Below, in pieces: positions 51,901-60,900 of a DNA stretch of 64,000 nt. Under the pieces are notes generated by a model. It made no database searches and was not told the origin of the DNA. It saw only the letters and a list, made by a program, of their open reading frames with translations. Positions within the stretch are counted from its first letter, which is position 1. Each line of letters begins with the position of its first letter. Origin of the DNA: Hymenopus coronatus (Eukaryota; Arthropoda; Insecta; Mantodea; Hymenopodidae); NCBI GenBank assembly GCA_030762935.1, contig CM060893.1:14328897-14392896 (forward strand). The letters run 5' to 3'. The position numbers were made by a program, and so were the translations under genes.

Positions 51901-54900
51901 TTACTTCCCTTTTACCCAGAGGACGATGGATTTTTTCAGGCATAAAAGTCCTTAGCATGGCTTCCTTCGGAAGGGAAGTAAAGCCATTGGTCCCATGTTG
52001 TAGATTTACAACACGTAAAAGAACCTCAAGTATGATAAAGAGGCCTCTGAGTAAAATTAAGCATTCTTTCACGCCCATTATAGAATGGGATGCTGAGAAC
52101 CACAGTAGTTAAAGAGCGACCAGAAATAAAAAACTCCACTTCCCTACTGCTCCTACTGTAAAAGCCAATTTAAAGTCCTTTGTCACAAACAATGAATCAA
52201 TTTGCAGCAAACAACTTTAGATGTACATATATACTACACTGAACCATGACTTGAAGCTTTCCTGGCAGCGGTATGAAAATAACTTTTTTCGGGCTATCAG
52301 CCAGGTGAATTCTGGAATAATTTCCAAGCTTTCAAGAGCTAACGTCGCTCTCATCACCTGGCTGATAGCCCGAGAAAAGTTATTTTATACTACACTGGTA
52401 ATTTTAATAAAACTAGAATGAAACTTGGGTTATGTGATGTAAAAGACTGCTAACGTCGCTCTCATCACCTGGCTGATAGCCCGAGAAAAGTTATTTTATA
52501 CTACACTGGTAATTTTAATAAAACTAGAATGAAACTTGGGTTATGTGATGTAAAAGACTCTTCCCATAAATTTTTAAAAAAATTTTTAGAATTTCCTTGC
52601 AGCCTTTTTGCATTAAGAATATGGTTTACATTTCTGAACAAACTGTCAAGGTCAGTGAGAGGATCTTGTGTGTGAACACAGGAAAGTATTTTCTATATAT
52701 GTGTGAAAATTAAATAATTCTGTAGACTAAAGGAGATGAGAGAATGGAAACTTCTGATACTTTTTTGTAATTAAATGCACCATTAATTAGATAATCACAT
52801 TTAAAAGTAGAAGTTTGGCAACTGATTGAGTAGTCTACTTCTGCTGATGGCACCTTGAATTATTGTAATGCTCTATAAAAACAATTTTAAGTAATGTTAG
52901 ACATGTAATAAATTCACATGTTTTGTCGCTGAAAAGTGAGGTTATTGTTCACCACACCATCATTACCCCAATTCCACATTCCCACATAACTACTTTCTCT
53001 AGTATGTGCATTAATACAATGTACATAATAGCTAGAAAAGGTATTATATTCCACCCAAAAATTCAATTACAAGATTTCAACAGAAATATATGTTTTTGAG
53101 GACCACTGAGTCAAAAAGAAATAGTTTTAGAAGAAGATCCATGCATGTGTATGCACATGCAGCACATCTCAAAAACAAAAAGGCTGTTAAACACTAAACT
53201 TGGTATTTATTTTTAGTACTTTGGAAGGATGCGACACAAAAATTTTCAAGAAAATCCCCCCCCACTCCAAATTACTCTTTACGTGGAAAAATTTTGAAAA
53301 TTTTGTTTTTCTCAAAAATGGCCCTAATGATTTAAATTAAAAGAATGTATATTAAATATATTTACATGCCAAATAAAGTACATGTCTTGAATTTTGCATA
53401 ACTGGTAAACTGTAAGAGATAGCCAAAAACTTACTACACAAAGAATGTAGATCTTATTAAAACACATAATTTATTTACTTTTTTATGTAGATTTTACCAT
53501 TTCTGAGATATTCTTTGTTATTGGTTTCAATTTTAAACCACTTAAAACTTTTCTCAAAAGGTAAGTGACCTTACATTTCATCTCTGGTTTTCTGCAGGCC
53601 ATGCAGAGCAAACCAAAGTTCAACTGTTTCACATAGGACCAGCTTTTAAAAGATCTGAATATCGTTTTTGTCTAGTGTATTCCCTTATTCCCCTTCCACT
53701 TTCAAGGAACCAAGTAATATAATTTCTGCTAATGTGTATATCGATTAACATGACATAGATAAAAGAATAATCTTTTGTAAGGAAAGTTTGTATGTGGTAC
53801 AGCTAGAGAAATTCATGTGAATGGAACATATCAGATTTTTAGTGTTTATTTTATTTAAAAGCCTGAATATCTGTCTATTCTGTTGCATGGTAAGATAAAC
53901 TCAAGTGGAATTGTCACTGATATTAAGCAGCATTAAGCTTTGTGTATACATTATACCTATGCATGTAGTGTAAAAGATATGTTTTAATTGTTATGCAATG
54001 TCATAATGCAGTGATATTTATGTGACAATGCAGTAATAGAAATGAAAATAAATATTCCAAAAATTATGGCATTCTTATGTGCAACACCTCTTACATTATT
54101 AACACTGTTAAACTGTGTTGAATTTAATAATGTGGTAGGTTTTAATAATTGCTAAATATTTAGGAAAGCATAATTTACAATGTGAATTTACACTCCACTG
54201 TAATATAAATAAAGCAAATTTATGTACAATCGTTTATAGTTTTGGCCAACCGGGAAGTATAGCCTCTATTTAATTTTTAATATACTTGTTTTAAAATGGG
54301 ATTAAGGTGCTTCATGCCAACATGCACATCTAATTACTGGTCTAAAAGAAAGCATCTCTACAACATGATGCAGAAGTTTTTATAAACGCCTCCGCCAGTG
54401 GTTACTCTAATATAATTTGACAATAAACTTATGGGTGCAAAAACCTGAGTAATTGAAATTTGCAACACTAACATTACTGATAACATTTATGTGTAGGAGT
54501 TTGTGTGACATATCAAAATATTGCAGAAAATGTAGGTAATCAAATTAACACTGCTCTTCATGCCTCATGAATTTCAGTGACAGACTGCCATTATTTACTT
54601 GGTAGCTTTAGAAACAGAAAATGGATAGAGTCTTAATCACTAGCATTTAAAGGTATGCAAAAATATAGGGAGGGATTAATTTAAAATATCTGAACTTACC
54701 TCCAGGATGCAAATTTGAAGAGTTTATAGTCCACCATTTGTCTAACCAGTTCTGATGTATTAATCAGTTCCGATACATAGCAGAGGCCTGTAGGTTGTTT
54801 CTAATTTCCTCAGCTGCTAAGAAAAGGCATTGATGCAGCTTTTCTAAAGTTTCTATTTTGCCCCTGTACACTTTTTTGTCATAAAAACCGTGAGGATGTT

Positions 54901-57900
54901 CAAGTCTGGTGAACTGGGAGGCCAAGCCGCAGGTCTAAATCAACCAATCCAATATTTTGGGAAAGTCTTCGTCGAGTGATGTGGGGTGGTGCAGCATCGT
55001 GAAGAAAGTTGCCCTCTGTGGTGTAATGGTTATCATGCTAACTTCATATACCCAAGGTTGCGGGTTCAAACCTGGCGGAGGACGATGCATTTTTTCGGGT
55101 GTAAAAATCCTTAGTATGGCTTCCTTTGGAAGGGAAGTAAAGCCGTGGGTCCCATGTTGTAGATTTACGGCACATAAAAGAACCTCAAGCCTGATAAAGA
55201 GGCCTCTGAGCAAAATTAAGCAGTCTTTCACGCCCAATATAGAATGGGACACTGAGAACCACAGCAGTTAAAGAGCGTCCATAAATAACACGCCATTTCC
55301 ATTTTTATCATGAAGAAACCACATCTTCCTCATCTCCAATGAGAAGTCCTCCAACAGGTTAGGCAATTGGTACTTCAAAAACTGCTGATACCGTATACCA
55401 GTCAAGAGCGGATGAAGGGCCAATGACCCAATAAGATGATCTCCAATTATACCTGCCCAAATATTAACCAAGAATCTCTGCTGAAAATTCCTTTGTTGTA
55501 TAATCCTCAGGTTGTGTGCATATTGTGAAACTTCATAATGTCACTTCATGTGAAACAGGTCTCATCCATACCAACATATTTGTTACAAAATTTGGATTTT
55601 GTGTAAACTGATGAAGCAGCCATTCAGAAAACCCAACACATGGTTGAGAGTCATTTGGTGATAAACATTGCATTCATTGGATGTGATACCAGTGCAATAA
55701 CTGTTCTTGAAAAGTTCTAAGTACAGTCTAGTGTAACATCTCCACGTGCGAGCAATATTTCAACTGCTCCGATCAGGATTCTCATCAACCAAATTTAACA
55801 CTTCCTCTTCCATGCTGATAATTTCCTTAAATTGTAGCCCTTGATTATGACAACTCAGAATGACATTACTTGTATCATGGACCTACCGGCAAATGGCAAA
55901 GATGGGTCTGCACTTGGTTGATCCTATTAGAAAATCGTTCAGTATAGAGTTGTTGAGCAAATCTAGAATTGCACTGCATTGCTACATAAATTAAGATCAT
56001 GTCCAGATATTGGGACATTGAAAATTGTGTCATTGCACATATTGTTCTGTAAAAAGATTTTCTGTCCTTTGCTTTTTTAGCTCTGATCTTAGCTTTCAGC
56101 TTTGACCCAAAAAAAAAAAAAAAAAATGCATGTAATTAAGTAAACGTTCCATGCAATTTACAATGATGTCGGAAGAAAATAAACCAGTAAAGAGTAAAGA
56201 AGAAGAAAGTAAAGAAAATAATTGCAGCTAATATAATGTAGCGAGTTCTGACAGAACTAAGGAGACAAAAAGTAAAAAACCCTTAATTTTACTGAAATAT
56301 GCTAAAGGAAAAAGTAGCCATTTATACAGTTTTCTATGAATATAGTCGTAAATTAAGGACCTTTAATAAACAGTAATGGTAAATTATTTTGGATAAAAGT
56401 TTTTTTAACTCTAATTGTTTTCGGGCTTCTAAGTACATGGATTGACTGCAATGTTTCGAAGTTGTGCATCATCTTAATCTTCAAGGTAAACTGATGACTT
56501 GAAAGTCTGGATTTCTGTATTTATAGTGTCAGAGTGAAGCTAGCATCTAATTGGTTCGCATGGCATCTTTTGATCATGAAGCAACTGATATTTAATAAGA
56601 CTGAGGCATGGTCATGGACCTCGTTATATATGGTGGTTATACAACTAATGTTTTGAATTAGAGTTTACCCTGAAGACGAAGATAGTGCACATCTTCGAAA
56701 TGTTGGAGTCAATCCATGTACTTACCTGACTAGAAGCCTGAGAACATTTAGAGTTAATAGCTTGTCAGAAAAGCTTCAGCTCTTACTTTAAAAGGTTTTT
56801 TTTCTAAAAAACTATAAACATTTCAACTTTTTGTGATATTCACAATAAGATAAATTTGCTCTTAAAGTCTATAGAATTATTTCACTTTCACCCTGTATAA
56901 TATTTGTAGTTCTCCATACATGCAAAAGTTCATCTTTTAATTTTGTAGAGGATGGACAAAGCTATGCTAATAGGTGCTTCATGTATGTCTTCATATGTTT
57001 GCAGGACTACGGCTTACATTGAACATACGACAGCCTGGTACGACGCTAAGTCTCACAATGAGATCATAAATTTCAAGTTCTTCTCCAAGATTACCAAGTC
57101 AGTGGGCACAGCAGGCTTAACTGGACTTGATCGCCTCTTCTCATTTATGATCGTCACCGAACTTCAGGTAGTATATGTTGCCTTCATTTGTTGCTTTTTA
57201 TTCTTATGAAGAGTACTGCATTCCACCAAAGAACTAGTATCAAAAGTTCATCAGAAATTCATATTTTCGGACTTAAATCTTAAAATAAGCAAAGTAAAGA
57301 TTTTCCAGAGAATGAATAAACCGTTACCTGGAAATGTTTTTTATTTGGTAAAAGATGGCTGTAATGTACCTTGAATTTTCTAAAAGTCCCTCTCATTCTT
57401 ATTGAACTTTGTTACTATAAATCAGTGAGATAGACAAGGATTGGTCCCGTGTCGTAGATTTATGGTACGTAAAAGAAAAAGAACCTGATAAAAGATATCT
57501 CTGAGATAAATTAAGTGGTCTTTTATACCCAGTATAGAATGGGATGCTGAGAATCACAGCAGTTAAAGAGCAACCATAAATAAAACTCAATTTCATTATG
57601 TAGCGTGCTTAGCTATATTTGTAAATAAAAAAAGAGAGATGCCTAACAAACTTGTGATTCTGTACACCGGATGTCGGACATTTCTCATCAATGTAAACAC
57701 CGAAGCTACCATTAGGTGCAGCTAAGACTTGAGCAGAAGATGGGAGAGAATCCTCAGTAAGAATATATTGATTTAAATGAACATAAGTGAAGTTATAAAT
57801 CAATTTCTGACTCAATAAATCTATCTAAATATACCTTAATTAGTAAATATCATGAGGTATCATCTGAATATGAAATTATTTTATAATCTGTGCATATTGA

Positions 57901-60900
57901 AAGTCTTTGTTATATATCAGAAACAGTGAAGGCCCCACAGTATTCTGACTTTTACTAATTCATAACTTGTATTACCTCAGGTATGTAACTGGTAGAGAAA
58001 ATCAAACTTACATACTGAAATATGCAAAAAAGAGATTTACTATTGAAACATTACCATTCACTGTTGATGTACTTGTTGCAGAATTTTCTGAACTCATTAC
58101 AAAAAGGTGTATTAAAGGACAAGGCCTGGCTGGAGATGTTTGCATTGTTGTCAAAGGGATTGACTCCACCCACAGGACTAGTCAGTAAGTAATCAGATGT
58201 CATGCACTGACAGACAATTTATTTCATCTTTTCAGTTACAAACTTCATACATACATACATACATAATTACTTTCCTGGAGTTGCTGAATTTGGTATCATA
58301 TACAGTTTACACCCTGGTTATTTATGTATATATGCCATTCCCTCTATTTATACATTTTTGCACCCTATTAACTTACTCTATTTATCTCTTTTATACTTAT
58401 AACATCATCAGTTTTATTATTAAGATTCTTTCTTTCTTTGCCTATTTTCCTTCCCCATTTCTCTGTTACTTTCCCTGTATAATTACCTAGTTGTTTCAGA
58501 AATTCTTTCTTATTGTTTCCTAAAAGTTTTAAGTACACTGTCTCTGAACTTTTCCATATTTTTTCTCTCTTCATATTTTCTTTTGTTTGCACTCAATTAT
58601 ACAGTGTAAATTGTTATCTATATTGCCACATAGTGGACATAAACCTTTATCTACATTTAGACCTTTTAAAAACATTGTTCCTGTTCTTGCCCATGCTAGA
58701 CCCTTTCTTTCCATTTTTCCACAGACATCAATCTATTTTTCTCTTCCCCATACTTTCTTAGTATTCCTATATAATATGAAAGTACTCTTATCTCTTAGGC
58801 TACCTATTGTTTCTTGTTTCCCTATATTGTCTACTACACTTGCTTTCATTTTATTTCATAATTTATGTCCCCCTTTTGTCGGTGAAAAATAATTATATAA
58901 TCTTGCTAGGAGGGGCAAGAATTTGTAGACCACTACATCTTCTAAAGTAAAGTAGCTTATTTATAGGAACATAGGAAATAGCATCAAAAAGTTCCTGAAA
59001 ATTATACTTCTTTATGGAAATAGTTTTTATGTATGTACCTAAGGTACTGACCATCTTCCCTAAATATCCTCCTGGACATACATGTGTAAACACCTTTTTA
59101 TAAAAATCATTTTTTTCTTAATTCCTCATGCATGTATTTCTGGTGAAATTTTGATATGGAATTTTTAGGTGAATTGCAACACTTCCTGTACCTACTATAT
59201 TCTCTGTCAGACAAGAATCAACTTAATAATGAATAAAAACTGAAGTTTGTCACAGTGAAGCACCACAAATAATAAAACAACAATAAATATTCTATTACAG
59301 TTCTTTGTTTCTCTTTATAATATGTATTTAATTATAAATAATATTAAGATTGTAAGCAAGTAGCGAAGGTGAGCAGACGTGCAGTGGAGAAGCTCCCATC
59401 ATAGACAGGAAAGAGTTAAGCAACATAACAGCAAGAGAAGAGAGTTATATTAAGAGGCGAGGAACTACTGAATGAAAAAGGTACCAGAAAGGAGAGGGAA
59501 GAAATAAGAAATTGGAGAAATGGGAGGAAATAATGGAGGAGGTGTGTAACATTAAAAGAACAGTTGAAAAAAATCCTATCTGTTCCATTCACATGACTTT
59601 CTCTACCCATTCTGCAAACAAACTTCTTACAAAAGATTATTCTTCTATCTATTTCATGCTAATCGACATAAACATTTGCAGAATGGTCTTCTTACTTAGT
59701 TCCTTTAAGTAGAAGGGATCTAAGGGAATACACTAGGCCAAAGCAATAGTCAAATCTTTCATTATTCAATTGTCATTGAAAACCCATTCTCGTTGCTGGC
59801 CAGGATTAAAACAAAAGAAACATGGATGACTTCATGTTGAGGAAAGTTTAAGTATTTTAAAATTGAAACCAATAACAAGGAATATCTTGAAAATGGTATG
59901 CTCCACATTAAAAACGTACAGAACATAAATTATGTGTTTTGAAAGATCTACATTTTTTTTTGTGTACTAAGTTTTTAATCTCTCTTACAGTTTACCAGCT
60001 GTGCAAAAGCCAACCAGAATGAAGAGGACTTCAGAGGCTATTCCTAGAAAATTCAAGATATACATTTTATTTGTCATGTAAATATATTTAATATACAGTA
60101 TTTTAGTCAGAGCCATTTTTGAGAAAATAAAAATTTTTAAAAAATCTACCATGGAAGCATGTTTGTGGGGGGGGGGGGGATTTTCCTAAAAATCCTCATG
60201 TCGCATCTTGGAAGAAGAATACTAAGTTTGTATGCTGTCCACATCATGTAAAGGTCCATGTGCGCACACACACATGTGGACCTTTTTCTAAAAATGGCTT
60301 TTTTGGACTTGGGACCACAAAACGTATATTTCCAGTGAAATCTCAACCTCATATTTTTGGGCAGAATACAATATCTTCTCTACTCACTATGTACTTACAT
60401 AGTACATGTTGAGAAAGTAAAAATGGAGGATATGAATAGAAGGTGTAATGTGATAAGGTCTGGGATAGAAAACAAAATGGGAAGAGATGCAAGACATGAG
60501 ATGTGAGATATACTTATCAAAACACTAGGCCTGGACTTGAATAACTATGAAATATGCTATGCTTTATGAATTGAAAAAAGAATAGAGTAGACAAACATGT
60601 TGCCAAAATGCATAAGTATGTGAATAGCGAGAGATATATTAACTAACTAAACCTTTAAACAAAGATTTTTATCCCTAAATAAAAAAAAATCTTATGTGTA
60701 CCATTCGCATGACTTTCTCTACCTGTTCTACAAACAAACTTTTTAAAAAAGAGTATTACTTTCTCTAGCCCCGTATGTACTATGTACATAGGGATAGAGA
60801 AATATTGTATTCCACCCAAAAATTTGATACTGAGATTTCACCAGAAATACATGTTTTAGGACCCCCTGTATCCAAAAAAAGCATTTTGAGAAAAAGGTCC

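Noticed and set aside
57967..58188. 73-codon ORF as the coding frame of exon 16
   Set aside because: The strumpellin sequence is in another frame from 58082 and fits both splice phases.
60166..60177. Poly(G) runs (also 28681) as telomere- or G4-type elements
   Set aside because: Each is a single run without the repeated G tracts of a quadruplex; the 60166 run lies in the G-rich block of an R0.9 copy.
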